This document shows, in pieces, positions 8,582 to 19,001 of a DNA stretch of 64,000 nucleotides (within the stretch, counting starts at the first letter, position 1; each line of letters begins with the position of its first letter). Position numbers and translations under genes: made by a program. The DNA is from Pseudoduganella violaceinigra DSM 15887. Lineage in GTDB: Bacteria > Pseudomonadota > Gammaproteobacteria > Burkholderiales > Burkholderiaceae_D. The stretch spans positions 668,331 through 732,330 of the forward strand of contig NZ_AUDI01000001.1 of assembly GCF_000425385.1 (NCBI RefSeq). The letters are read 5' to 3'. The notes under the pieces are model-generated. The model saw only the letters and a program-made list of their open reading frames with translations. It had not been told where the DNA came from and ran no database searches.

Positions 8582-9889
8582 TTAGTGTGCTTGGTGGACC
8601 AGCCGCCCTGCCGAATACGTCGCCGCGATGGCGCGGTCGTCCCCCAGCAGCGCCAGCGCGAACAGCTGTTCCTCCAGGCTGTCGGTATTGGCGCTGCGGC
8701 GTGCCAGCAGCGGCGTCGCCTGCGGGTCGATCACGATGAAATCCGCCTCGCGGCCGGCGGCGAAACTGCCGATCGTGTCTTCCAGGTGCAGGCTGCGCGC
8801 GGCGCCCAGCGTCGCCAGGTAGAACATGCGCATGGCGGGCAGGTAGCTGCCCTTCAAGCGCGCTACTTTATAGGCTTCATTCATCGTTTGCAACATGCTG
8901 AACGATGTGCCGGCGCCCACGTCCGTTGCCAGCGAGAGCAGCATGCCGGCCTGGTCGGCCTGCTCGAAGTCGAACAGGCCGGAACCCAGGAACAGGTTGG
9001 AGGTCGGGCAGACGGCGGCGGCGGACCTGGTGTCGGCCATGCGGGCGCGGTCGGATTCGTCCAGCCAGATGCAGTGGCCATAGACGGCGCGCGGGCGCAT
9101 CATGCCGTAGCGGTCGTACACGTCGAGATAGCTGCGCGCCTGCGGGAACAGCGACTTGACCCAGGCGCATTCCTCCTGGTTTTCCGAAACGTGGGTTTGC
9201 AGGAAGGTGTCGGGATAGTTGCGCGCCAGTTCACCCGCCAGTTGCAGCTGGGCTTCGGTCGACGTCGGCGCAAAGCGCGGAGTGATGGCGTACAGCGAAC
9301 GGCCCTTGTTATGCCAGCGCTGGATCAGGGCCTCGGTTTCCTCGGCACCGCGTTCGGCGCTATCGCACAGAAAGTCGGGGCAATGGCGGTCCATCATCAC
9401 TTTGCCGGCGATCATGCGCAAGTTGCGCTTTTCGCTGGCGGTGAAGAAGGCGTCCACCGATTGCGGATGCACCGTGCAGTACACCATGGCGGTGGTGGTG
9501 CCGTTGCGCAGCAGCTCGTCGAGGAAGAATTCCGCCACCTGGGCGCCATGCGCCGGGTCGGCGAACTGGCGCTCGGTGGGGAAGGTGTATTGCTCCAGCC
9601 ATGGCAGCAGGCCGGGCGCCGGCGAGGCGATCATGTCGGTCTGCGGATAATGCACGTGCGAGTCGATGAAGCCCGGCATGATGATCTTGCCGCGGTAGTC
9701 TTTCACTTCGGTAGCCGGCGGCAGCGTCGGCGCCAGCGTGGCGTAATCGCCGGCCGCCCTCACCTTGCCGTTTTCCACGACCAGCAGGCCGTCTTCGTGC
9801 CATGCATGGGCGCGTTCGATGAAGGCCGGATCGGCGTGAAAATACAGCAAGCCCGCTCGGTAGGCTTGCACGCTGGTGTCTTTGCTCAT
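8582..9889 (-). CDS. guaD: guanine deaminase
   Basis: The 435-residue amidohydrolase converts guanine to xanthine, feeding the xanthine dehydrogenase encoded just upstream. Visible signatures are PGFIDSHVHYPQ (HxH zinc ligands), HVSENQEE, VYGHCIWL (His) and TDVGAG (Asp), in the order of the guanine deaminase branch, and the length fits the family. The start MSKDTS was chosen because it lies 2 bp after the xdhC stop; a longer frame runs into xdhC. The tight spacing indicates one transcript with xdhC and the exported adenosine deaminase. Confidence 0.93.
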   Translation of the reverse strand: MSKDTSVQAYRAGLLYFHADPAFIERAHAWHEDGLLVVENGKVRAAGDYATLAPTLPPATEVKDYRGKIIMPGFIDSHVHYPQTDMIASPAPGLLPWLEQYTFPTERQFADPAHGAQVAEFFLDELLRNGTTTAMVYCTVHPQSVDAFFTASEKRNLRMIAGKVMMDRHCPDFLCDSAERGAEETEALIQRWHNKGRSLYAITPRFAPTSTEAQLQLAGELARNYPDTFLQTHVSENQEECAWVKSLFPQARSYLDVYDRYGMMRPRAVYGHCIWLDESDRARMADTRSAAAVCPTSNLFLGSGLFDFEQADQAGMLLSLATDVGAGTSFSMLQTMNEAYKVARLKGSYLPAMRMFYLATLGAARSLHLEDTIGSFAAGREADFIVIDPQATPLLARRSANTDSLEEQLFALALLGDDRAIAATYSAGRLVHQAH

Positions 9890-9891
9890 GC

Positions 9892-10815
9892 TTAGTCTTT
9901 CGCCTGGGATTCCCAGACCATCAGTAATTGGGCGGCGACCGAGGCGGCAATCACCGCCGGCGCCTTGTTGATGATACCCGGTAGGCCAATGGGGCATACC
10001 ATGTTTTCAGTGCTCAGCCCCTTGGCCGCGAGGCGCGAGGCGAACTGGGCACGCTTGGTTTTGGAGCCGATCAGGCCGAACCAGCCGACCTTGGGCCGCC
10101 GCAGGATGGCTTCGGCCAGCTGCTGGTCGAGGGCATGGCTGTGCGTCAGCACCAGATAGCTGGCGTTGTCCGGCGCATCGTCCACGCAAGCTTCCGGCGT
10201 ATCGGTGGCCTCGATCGCCACATTGGCTGGCACATCGCGCGGGAACATGGCGTCGCGTTCATCGACCCAGGTCACGCTGCAGGGCAGCTCGGCCAGCGCG
10301 CGCACGATGGCGGCGCCGACATGTCCCGCGCCGAACAGCAGCAGGTGGGCGCGCGGCGCCTTCACCGGGTCGACCAGCCAGCGGCGGCCGGCCGCGTCGG
10401 TGCGGATGTGGGTGTCCTGGTGCAGCTCGCCCGTGAGCCGGCAGTCCGCCTCGCCGTCGATGGCGCTGATACGGCAGGCGTCCTCCTTGCGGCGCTGGCG
10501 CAATTGCTCCAGGACGTCCGCCAGGCCGCCGGTCACCGGTTCGAACAGCAGCCAGACCACGCCGCCGCAGCATTGGCCCAGCGAAGGCCCGAGCGGAAAG
10601 CGTTCAATGTACGGAAAGGCCGGACGCCTGGCGGCCATCATGTCGCGGGCAATGGCCAGCGCCTTATGCTCCAGGTGCCCGCCGCCGACGGTGTCGAACT
10701 GCCCGCCCGCCGTCACCAGCATATGCGTGCCCGCCGCGCGCGGCACCGAACCTTCGGCGCGCGCGACCGTGACCAGTACCGCCGGCTCCCCGGCAGGCGT
10801 CAGCCAGTCGGCCAT
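9892..10815 (-). CDS. xdhC: xanthine dehydrogenase accessory protein XdhC
   Basis: The 307-residue XdhC/CoxI-family protein begins with an N-terminal XdhC domain (TVARAEGSVPRAAGTHMLV and a VGGGHLEHKA motif). A C-terminal Rossmann-like domain follows (LLFGAGHVGAAIVRALAEL, about residues 155-175). XdhC proteins bind molybdenum cofactor, assist its sulfuration and insert it into xanthine dehydrogenase. One base separates it from xdhB and two from guaD, so it is translated within the same operon. Confidence 0.94.
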   Translation of the reverse strand: MADWLTPAGEPAVLVTVARAEGSVPRAAGTHMLVTAGGQFDTVGGGHLEHKALAIARDMMAARRPAFPYIERFPLGPSLGQCCGGVVWLLFEPVTGGLADVLEQLRQRRKEDACRISAIDGEADCRLTGELHQDTHIRTDAAGRRWLVDPVKAPRAHLLLFGAGHVGAAIVRALAELPCSVTWVDERDAMFPRDVPANVAIEATDTPEACVDDAPDNASYLVLTHSHALDQQLAEAILRRPKVGWFGLIGSKTKRAQFASRLAAKGLSTENMVCPIGLPGIINKAPAVIAASVAAQLLMVWESQAKD

Positions 10816-10816
10816 G

Positions 10817-13144
10817 TCAGCCCGCCGCTTCGACCGCCGCGATGGCGCGCAGGATTTCTTCGCTGGTCGCCGGAGCGTTCAGCGGAGGATTGACGCGGTG
10901 CCCGCCGACGGCGGACACGGCATCGCGAATGGCAAAGAACACCGAGAACGGCAGCAGCAGCGGCGGTTCGCCCACGGCTTTCGAGCGGTGGATCGAGTCC
11001 TCCACATTGCGGTTCTGGAACAGGCTGACACGGAAATCCTCGGGACAATCGGAAATGCCCGGGATCTTGTAGGTCGAAGGCGCATGCGTCATCAGCTTGC
11101 CCGCCGGGTTCCACCACAGCTGCTCGGTGGTCAGCCAGCCCATGCCCTGGACAAAGGCGCCCTCCACCTGGCCGATATCGATGGCCGGATTCAGGGACTG
11201 TCCCGCGTCGTACAGAGCGTCGGCGCGCAGCAGTTTCCATTCGCCGGTCAGCGTATCGACCACCACCTCCGCCACGGCGGCGCCGTAAGCATAGTAGGAG
11301 AACGGGTGGCCGTTCATGGTTTTCGGATCCCAATGCAGGTTCGGCGTTGCATAGAATCCGTCCGACCAGAGCTGCACGCGGGCCAGGTAGGCCTTCTGCA
11401 CCAAGGCCTCGAACGGCACGCTTTGCCCGTTCACGTGGATGGCGTTGCCGTGGAAGCGCACATCGGCGGCCTCGCCGCCCAGCGTTGTTGCGGCAAATGC
11501 GGCCAGGCGCTCGCGGATCTGGCGCGCCGCGTCCTGCGCCGCCTTGCCGTTCAGGTCGGCCCCGGTGGATGCCGCCGTGGCCGAGGTATTGGCGACTTTG
11601 CTGGTATCGGTGGCCGTGATGCGCACACGCGACAGCTCCAGGCCCAATTCGTGGGCGACCACCTGCATCACCTTGGTGTTGATGCCCTGCCCCATCTCGG
11701 TGCCGCCGTGGTTGACCAGCACCGAGCCGTCGACATACACATGCACCAGCGCCCCGGCCTGGTTCAAGTGGGTCACGTTGAAGGCGATACCGAATTTGAC
11801 GGGTGTCAGCGCCAGGCCGCGTTTCAGCACGGGGCTGCCGGCGTTGTAGGCCGCCACCGCAGCACGGCGGGCGCGGTATGCGCTGCTCTGCTCCAGCTCG
11901 TCCACCAGCTCCTGGATCACATTGTCGACGATGACCTGGCCATACGGGGTCTGGTTGCGCTCAGTCTTGCCGTAGAAGTTCAGGCGGCGGATATCCAGCG
12001 GATCGCGGCCAAGGTTGCGCGCGATTTCGTCGATCACATATTCGATGGCGATGGCGCCTTGCGGGCCGCCGAAGCCGCGGAAAGCGGTGTTCGACTGGGT
12101 GTTGGTCTTGCCGCAGGCAGCGTGGATCTCCACGTCCGACAGGTAATAGGCATTGTCGAAATGGCAGACCGCGCGCGTGGCGACGGGCCCGGACAGGTCG
12201 GCCGAATAACCGGCGCGCGACGTCATGTCGACCTTGGCGGCCACGATGCGGCCCGCGTCGTCGTAGCCGACTTCGTACTCGTAATAGAAGCAGTGCCGCT
12301 TGCCGGTCACCAGCATGTCGTCGTCGCGGTCGGCGCGCAGCTTGACCGGTTTGCCGGTGCGCACGGCGGCGATGGCTGCCGCTGCCGCCCAGAGCGCCGA
12401 CTGCGATTCCTTGCCGCCAAAGCCGCCGCCCATGCGGCGGCATTCCACCGTCACATGATGCGAATGCAGGCCCAATGCGTGCGCCACGACGTGCTGCATC
12501 TCGCTCGGGTGCTGGGTCGAGCATTGCACCAGCATGCCCCGCCCTTCCTTCGGGATGGCGTAGGCAATCTGGCCTTCCAGGTAGAACTGCTCCTGGCCGC
12601 CGACATACAGCTGGCCCTTGACCGTGTGCGGGGCTTTTTCAAACGCCGCCTGCGCGTCGCCGCGCAGCAGCTTCATCGGCGGCAGCACATAGGAAGCGGC
12701 GGCCTTGGCCTGCTGCGGGGTCAGGATCGCGGGCAGCTCGTCGTAGCCGACCACGCCGCGCTTGGCGGCCCGGCGCGCATTGGTGTGCGAGTCGGCCACG
12801 ACGATGAAGATCGGCTGGCCCACGTATTGCACCAGACCGTCCGCGAGGATCGGGTCGTCGTGGATGATCGGACCGCAATCGTTGGTGCCGGGGATGTCGG
12901 ACACCGTGTACACCGCCACCACGCCGGGCGCCGCGCGCACGGCGTCGAGATCGAGCGAAGTGATGCGTGCATGCGCCTTGGACGACAGGCCAAGCGCCGC
13001 ATGCAAAGTGCCGTGCAGCTCGGGAATATCGTCGGTGTAGGTCGCCTGGCCCAGCACATGCAGCTCGGCCGATTCATGCGTGCGCGGAATGCCGACGCCA
13101 GTCCAGGTGGCGGCCTTCAGTTCGGGAGTGACAGGATGGTTCAT
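10817..13144 (-). CDS. xdhB: xanthine dehydrogenase, molybdopterin-binding large subunit
   Basis: The 775-residue product matches the molybdenum subunit of bacterial two-subunit xanthine dehydrogenases. An N-terminal aldehyde oxidase/xanthine dehydrogenase a/b hammerhead domain (GQATYTDDIP near residue 32) precedes molybdopterin-binding segments such as RRMGGGFGGKE, AFRGFGGPQG and GGTEMGQGINTK. The active-site Glu region near the C-terminus is VGEPPLLLP. It oxidises hypoxanthine and xanthine to urate. The start MNHPVT lies 11 bp after the xdhA stop. Confidence 0.95.
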   Translation of the reverse strand: MNHPVTPELKAATWTGVGIPRTHESAELHVLGQATYTDDIPELHGTLHAALGLSSKAHARITSLDLDAVRAAPGVVAVYTVSDIPGTNDCGPIIHDDPILADGLVQYVGQPIFIVVADSHTNARRAAKRGVVGYDELPAILTPQQAKAAASYVLPPMKLLRGDAQAAFEKAPHTVKGQLYVGGQEQFYLEGQIAYAIPKEGRGMLVQCSTQHPSEMQHVVAHALGLHSHHVTVECRRMGGGFGGKESQSALWAAAAAIAAVRTGKPVKLRADRDDDMLVTGKRHCFYYEYEVGYDDAGRIVAAKVDMTSRAGYSADLSGPVATRAVCHFDNAYYLSDVEIHAACGKTNTQSNTAFRGFGGPQGAIAIEYVIDEIARNLGRDPLDIRRLNFYGKTERNQTPYGQVIVDNVIQELVDELEQSSAYRARRAAVAAYNAGSPVLKRGLALTPVKFGIAFNVTHLNQAGALVHVYVDGSVLVNHGGTEMGQGINTKVMQVVAHELGLELSRVRITATDTSKVANTSATAASTGADLNGKAAQDAARQIRERLAAFAATTLGGEAADVRFHGNAIHVNGQSVPFEALVQKAYLARVQLWSDGFYATPNLHWDPKTMNGHPFSYYAYGAAVAEVVVDTLTGEWKLLRADALYDAGQSLNPAIDIGQVEGAFVQGMGWLTTEQLWWNPAGKLMTHAPSTYKIPGISDCPEDFRVSLFQNRNVEDSIHRSKAVGEPPLLLPFSVFFAIRDAVSAVGGHRVNPPLNAPATSEEILRAIAAVEAAG

Positions 13145-13155
13145 GGAGCGTCCTT

Positions 13156-14622
<1,467 letters not shown>

Positions 14623-14701
14623 CTTGGCCTCGGAGGTATCCCAGCTTGCAAGACTAACATTCCCGCATCCTTGCCATATAAGAATCTGCTGATTTTGAAT
14701 A

Positions 14702-15652
14702 TCAGGCGTTTCGCATATATGGGTGATGCTTGTGCCAATGCTCGGCAATGTCGATGCGGCGCGTGATCCACACCTTGTCATGGCTTTGCACATAATCGAG
14801 GAAGCGCGCCAGTGCCGCCGCGCGCGCCGGACGGCCGACCAGGCGGCAATGCAGGCCGATCGACAGCATTTTCGGCTGGTTCTGGCCGGCCGGATCCCCT
14901 TCCTTATAGAGTACGTCGAATGCGTCCTTCAGGTAATCGAAGAATTGCGTGCCGCTATTAAAACCTTGCATCGCGGCAAAACGCATATCGTTGGTGTCCA
15001 GGGTATAGGGCACGATCAGCTGCGGGCTGACGGCCGGCTTGCCATCGGCGCCGGTGTGCGCCACCTCTTGCCAGAACGGCAGGTCGTCACCGTAGTAATC
15101 GGCGTCGTAGCGGAAACCGCCGTGCTCGACCACCAGGCGCCGCGTATTCGGCGAATCGCGGCCGGTGTACCAGCCCTGCGGCGCGCTGCCGGTCAGCTCC
15201 TGGATGATCTGCACCGCTTCCCGCATATGGGCGCGTTCGGTTTCCTCGTCCATGTTCTGGTAGCTGATCCAGCGCAGGCCGTGGCAGGCGATCTCGTGGC
15301 CCAGCTCCTGGAAGGCGGCCACCGCCTCCGGATGGCGCTGCAGGGCCATCGACACGCCGAAGATGGTCAGCGGCAGCTTGCGCTCCTCGAACAGGCGCAG
15401 GATGCGCCAGAGTCCGGCGCGCGAACCGTATTCGTAGATCGATTCCATGCTCATGTGGCGGCTCGGGAAGGCCGCCGCACCGATGATCTCGGACAGGAAG
15501 GTTTCCGAGGCCGGGTCGCCGTGCAGCACGCAGTTCTCACCGCCCTCTTCGTAATTCAGCACAAACTGCAGGGCCACGCGGGCTTGGCCCGGCCACTGCG
15601 GATGGGGCGGATTGCGGCCGTAGCCGGCCAGGTCGCGGGGGTAGTTGCTCAT
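14702..15652 (-). CDS. puuE: allantoinase PuuE, polysaccharide-deacetylase family
   Basis: The 316-residue protein belongs to the NodB/polysaccharide-deacetylase fold but is of the PuuE type. It starts YPRDLAGYGRNPPHPQWP, continues with LNYEEGGENCVLHGD and SRHMSMESIYEYGSR, and has the GHEIACHGLRW motif. PuuE is a metal-independent allantoinase (allantoin to allantoate) unrelated to the amidohydrolase allantoinases. The start MSNYPRD is preferred because it matches the family N-terminus; an upstream in-frame ATG (15682) would add ten residues. It heads the minus-strand purine operon and is divergent from uraH. Confidence 0.9.
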   Translation of the reverse strand: MSNYPRDLAGYGRNPPHPQWPGQARVALQFVLNYEEGGENCVLHGDPASETFLSEIIGAAAFPSRHMSMESIYEYGSRAGLWRILRLFEERKLPLTIFGVSMALQRHPEAVAAFQELGHEIACHGLRWISYQNMDEETERAHMREAVQIIQELTGSAPQGWYTGRDSPNTRRLVVEHGGFRYDADYYGDDLPFWQEVAHTGADGKPAVSPQLIVPYTLDTNDMRFAAMQGFNSGTQFFDYLKDAFDVLYKEGDPAGQNQPKMLSIGLHCRLVGRPARAAALARFLDYVQSHDKVWITRRIDIAEHWHKHHPYMRNA

Positions 15653-15669
15653 GATGGTCGGGGATGAAA

Positions 15670-15713
15670 GGTATATGCCCAATAATATAGTGAGCAGATG
15701 TCACCGGTATATG
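15670..15713. repeat. GGTATATG direct repeat in the puuE-uraH divergent promoter region
   Basis: The octamer GGTATATG occurs at 15670-15677 and again at 15706-15713 (36 bp apart) inside the 92-bp AT-rich divergent intergenic region. It could be an operator for a purine-responsive regulator. No regulator gene of that kind is in the operon, and the repeat could be chance. Confidence 0.35.
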
Positions 15714-15744
15714 ATTTGCCGGATAAGCAAAATAAGGAATGACT

Positions 15745-16089
15745 ATGGGAAAACTATCCACGCACGTCCTCGATACCGCCCATGGCCGGCCGGGCGCCGG
15801 TGTACGCGTGGCGCTGTACCGCGCCGACGGCTCGCTGCTCAAGGAAGACGTGACAAACGCCGATGGCCGCTGCAGCACGCCCTTGCTGGAAGGCGCGGCC
15901 ATGCAGCCGGGCCAGTACCGTCTCGTGTTCGGCGCGGGCGACTATTTCGCTGCGCTGGGCGTCGACCTGCCGACGCCGCGCTTCATTGATGAAGTGACGA
16001 TCGCCTTCGGCATCGCCGACGCCAGCCAGAACTACCACGTGCCGCTGGTGGTGTCGCCCTGGTCGTATTCGACATACCGCGGCAGCTGA
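15745..16089 (+). CDS. uraH: 5-hydroxyisourate hydrolase (transthyretin-like)
   Basis: The 114-residue protein hydrolyses 5-hydroxyisourate, the product of urate oxidation, to OHCU. It starts with [16 protein letters not shown] (catalytic His near residue 7) and ends with the family signature YRGS. The second ATG (15745) was chosen because AAGGA at 15734-15738 sits 6 nt before it. The first ATG (15739) touches that Shine-Dalgarno directly. It is divergent from puuE, matching the same pathway, and its stop is 3 bp from the stop of the convergent nuoB-like gene. Confidence 0.95.
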   Translation: MGKLSTHVLDTAHGRPGAGVRVALYRADGSLLKEDVTNADGRCSTPLLEGAAMQPGQYRLVFGAGDYFAALGVDLPTPRFIDEVTIAFGIADASQNYHVPLVVSPWSYSTYRGS

Positions 16090-16092
16090 TCG

Positions 16093-16581
16093 CTAATCGC
16101 GCAGCATGACGGCGCGCTCGCCGCGCCGGGCTTTCTGCTGCAACTGCATCAGCCCGTACAGCAGGGCTTCCGGCGTGGGCGGACAGCCGGGCACATAGAC
16201 GTCGACCGGCACGATGCGGTCGCAGCCGCGCACCACGGAATACGAGTAATGGTAGTAGCCGCCGCCATTGGCGCAGGAGCCCATCGACACCACGTAGCGC
16301 GGCTCCGGCATCTGGTCGTAGACCCGGCGCATGGCGCGCGCCATCTTATTGGTCAGGGTGCCGGCCACGATCATCAGGTCGGCCTGGCGCGGCGAAGGGC
16401 GCGGGCACATGCCGAAGCGGTCCATGTCATAGCGCGCCGCGGCGGCCTCCATCATCTCCACCGCGCAGCAGGCCAGGCCAAAGCTCAAGTACCACAGGCT
16501 GTTGGTGCGGACGGTTTCCATCAGCCCGTCCAGCGAAGCGAGCACATAGCCATCGCGCTCGAGAGTAGCGTCCAGTTCCAT
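16093..16581 (-). CDS. orphan NuoB-like NADH-quinone oxidoreductase subunit B
   Basis: The 162-residue protein looks like a full NuoB. It has the tandem Cys of the N2 [4Fe-4S] cluster (LACCAVEM, Cys38-39), [25 protein letters not shown] (Cys103) and [12 protein letters not shown] (Cys133). All four cluster ligands are present, so it is not visibly degenerate. NuoB normally lies in a 13-14 gene nuo operon and contacts NuoCD; here no other nuo gene is nearby. It may be a paralogue that replaces or supplements the complex I subunit. It is convergent with uraH and followed upstream by an AraC regulator gene on the same strand. Confidence 0.9.
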   Translation of the reverse strand: MELDATLERDGYVLASLDGLMETVRTNSLWYLSFGLACCAVEMMEAAAARYDMDRFGMCPRPSPRQADLMIVAGTLTNKMARAMRRVYDQMPEPRYVVSMGSCANGGGYYHYSYSVVRGCDRIVPVDVYVPGCPPTPEALLYGLMQLQQKARRGERAVMLRD

Positions 16582-16661
16582 TTCATTCCCCTTTCAGTAG
16601 CGTCGCTACGATAGCGGGGAGCGCAGGGAAAATATTGTACGGAGGCGACACCCGCCCCGCG

Positions 16662-17540
16662 CTAGGCATCCTGGCGCACCACGATGGCGCGCGACGCGTC
16701 GTCATAGCGCAGCAGGCGCAAGGCGCCGCTGGCGTCGGCCGCCGCCGCCATCAGGGCCTTGGGCGCCATCCCCGTGTACTGCACGAAATCGCGCACCATA
16801 TGGGCCTGGTCGTGATAGCCGCAATCGACGGCCAGCCGGGTCAGGCCGCCATGCTTGAGGGGCGCCGCCACCATGTGCGACAGGGCGCGGATATAGCGCA
16901 TCATGCGGCGGCCGTCGCGGATGCTCTGGCCGTAGCTGGCCATGACGCGGCGCTCCAGCTGGCGCACGCTGATGCCGCAGCGGGCGGCAATTTCATCGGT
17001 CGGCAAGGCCAACAGGGCCGGCGGCAGCACGAACGGCTGCCAGCCCCGCTCCCGCGCGGCCAGGCGCTGCAGCAACCAGTCGCCCATCAGGGCGGCCCAG
17101 CCCCGGCAGTCGGCGCCCGCGCGCAAGCGCTCTTCCAGCCGCGCCGCGCCATCCCAGTCCGGGGCGGCGTCGGCCAGCGGCACCACCGCGTCGCGCAGCG
17201 CGCCGGGCGGGATGTCGAACAGGCGTGCGAACTGGCTCGATTCGATCACGGCGCTGATGAATGTGGTGCCTGGTTCCCACACGGCGGGAAAGTGCTGCGT
17301 CAGCGGGCCGGTAATGAACGGTTCGGCATGCAGCCGCTCGCGCCCGCCCGCCTCGACGAAACGCGAGCCGCCGCGGATGAAAAACGTCAGCATGGGGCAC
17401 GGCGAGGCCGGCACCAGCACCGCGCCCGGGCTGTGGCACTCGACATGGAAATAGCGCACGACGCCGGCCAGCTGGGGCGGCGGGGGAAGGGCCAGGCGCA
17501 TCGGCGCCAGCATCAGGTCCACATCACGCATGGCCAGCAT
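16662..17540 (-). CDS. AraC family transcriptional regulator
   Basis: The 292-residue protein has an N-terminal sensory region (about 1-170, with the pattern of AraC proteins resembling DUF6597: PPPQLAGVVRYFHVE and LTFFIRGGSRF). A C-terminal AraC helix-turn-helix pair follows (EIAARCGISVRQLERRVMA and LAVDCGYHDQAHMVRDFVQ). The target is not evident. It shares strand with the downstream orphan nuoB-like gene (80-bp gap) and is divergent from the CorC-type gene. Start at 17540, with an alternative Met at 17531. Confidence 0.85.
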   Translation of the reverse strand: MLAMRDVDLMLAPMRLALPPPPQLAGVVRYFHVECHSPGAVLVPASPCPMLTFFIRGGSRFVEAGGRERLHAEPFITGPLTQHFPAVWEPGTTFISAVIESSQFARLFDIPPGALRDAVVPLADAAPDWDGAARLEERLRAGADCRGWAALMGDWLLQRLAARERGWQPFVLPPALLALPTDEIAARCGISVRQLERRVMASYGQSIRDGRRMMRYIRALSHMVAAPLKHGGLTRLAVDCGYHDQAHMVRDFVQYTGMAPKALMAAAADASGALRLLRYDDASRAIVVRQDA

Positions 17541-17629
17541 TATAGGGAAGTTGCGCGCCGCTTGCCGGCCGCCGGGAAGCCCGGGGGCGCATGCTAAAAT
17601 CGTCCCCTTACTGACTAGTCACCACGATC

Positions 17630-18919
17630 TTGGATACCGTTCCCTTGTGGGCGCAATTTGCCGTCCTCGCCTTCCTGATCCTCGCCTCGGCCTTCTTCGC
17701 CATGGCCGAAACCGCCCTGATGGCGGCCAACCGCTTCCGCCTGCGGCACCAGGCCAAACGGGGCAGCCGCCGCGCCATCGCCACCCTGTGGCTGCTGGAA
17801 CGCACCGAACAACTGCTGTCCCTGGTCCTGGTCGCCAACACCTTGCTCAACGCCATGGCGATCGCCCTGGCCACCGCCATTGCCATCACCCAGTTCGGCC
17901 TGGAACAGCATGTGATCCTGCTCTCGACCATCGTCGTGGTCTTCATCCTGATCGTGCTGGCCGAGATTTCCCCCAAGATCATGGGCGCGCGCTATGCCGA
18001 CCAGATCGTGCTGCCGGCCTCCCTGGTGCTGCGCCCGCTGCTCTCGGTGTCCAAACCGCTGCTGTGGTTTGTGCACCTGTTCGTCAACACCCTGCTGCGC
18101 CTGTTCCGCATCAAACCCACCGGCCAGATCCAGGAAGGCAAGCTGTCGGCCGACGAGTTGCGCTCGGTGTTGCTGGAAAACGGCAGTTTCATCCCCAAAA
18201 AGCACAAGAGCATCCTGCTCAACCTGTTCGACCTGGACAGCATTTCGGTGGAAGACATCATGACCCCGCGCGCCCAGGTCGAGGCGCTCGACCTGGCCAT
18301 GCCGGTGGCGGACATCAAGTCCCAGCTCACCACCTGTTTCCACAACAAGCTGCCGGTGTATGACGGCGAGATCAATCGCATCGTCGGCGTCCTGCACGTG
18401 CGCAAGGCCATCGCCCTGCTCAATGAAGAAGGCGAACTCACGGTCGGGCATTTCCGCAAGCTGCTGTCGCAGCCCTTCTTCATCCCGCAGGACACGCCGG
18501 CCTTCGCCGCCCTGCAGAACCTGCAGGAAAACAGGGAGCGCCTGGCCATCGTGGTCGACGAGTACGGCGAGGTGCAGGGCCTGGTCACGCTGGACGACAT
18601 CATCGAGGAAATGATTGGCGAATTCACAACTTCCACCCCCAGTGCGGCGCGCGCCGACAGTTTCGGCTGGGACGCCAAGGGGGAATGCCTGTTGGAAGGC
18701 AGCACGGCATTACGTGACATCAACAAGCGACTGGGTTTAAACTTTCCGCTGGATGGGCCCAAAACGCTGAACGGCATGTTATTGGAAGTGCTACAAGACA
18801 TCCCGGATGCCCCGATTTCAGTCAAAGTGGGCGAATGCATCGTGGAAGTAGTACAAGCGCAAGACCAAGCTATTAAAGTAGTGAAATTGCGACGCCCGGC
18901 AACAGAGCTAAAAAACTGA
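17630..18919 (+). CDS. CNNM/CorC-HlyC family membrane protein (DUF21-CBS)
   Basis: The 429-residue protein has an N-terminal DUF21/CNNM membrane domain (about 1-190; FFAMAETALMAANRFRLR, then hydrophobic helices). Paired CBS domains follow (about 205-330; EDIMTPRAQVEALDL and LAIVVDEYGEVQGLVTLDDI), then a C-terminal CorC_HlyC domain. Related proteins are linked to magnesium or cobalt transport. The start is TTG at 17630: an in-frame stop lies 18 bp upstream and no ATG fits the conserved N-terminus. No strong Shine-Dalgarno is seen. The last 200 bp are less GC-rich than the rest. Confidence 0.88.
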   Translation: MDTVPLWAQFAVLAFLILASAFFAMAETALMAANRFRLRHQAKRGSRRAIATLWLLERTEQLLSLVLVANTLLNAMAIALATAIAITQFGLEQHVILLSTIVVVFILIVLAEISPKIMGARYADQIVLPASLVLRPLLSVSKPLLWFVHLFVNTLLRLFRIKPTGQIQEGKLSADELRSVLLENGSFIPKKHKSILLNLFDLDSISVEDIMTPRAQVEALDLAMPVADIKSQLTTCFHNKLPVYDGEINRIVGVLHVRKAIALLNEEGELTVGHFRKLLSQPFFIPQDTPAFAALQNLQENRERLAIVVDEYGEVQGLVTLDDIIEEMIGEFTTSTPSAARADSFGWDAKGECLLEGSTALRDINKRLGLNFPLDGPKTLNGMLLEVLQDIPDAPISVKVGECIVEVVQAQDQAIKVVKLRRPATELKN

Positions 18920-18940
18920 ACAGTGTGGAGCTTTACAAAA

Positions 18941-18960
18941 ATGATGCCTGCAGGCATCAT
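18941..18960. promoter_or_regulatory. 20-bp perfect palindrome upstream of pilB
   Basis: The sequence ATGATGCCTGCAGGCATCAT reads the same on both strands with no spacer, 22 bp after the CorC-type gene and 41 bp before the pilB ATG. Such an uninterrupted palindrome fits a dimeric regulator site better than a hairpin terminator, since there is no loop or T-run. Function unknown. Confidence 0.45.
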
Positions 18961-19001
18961 CCGGGGATCATTCCATCTTAATATTCTGATAGCGCGCTCC
19001 T

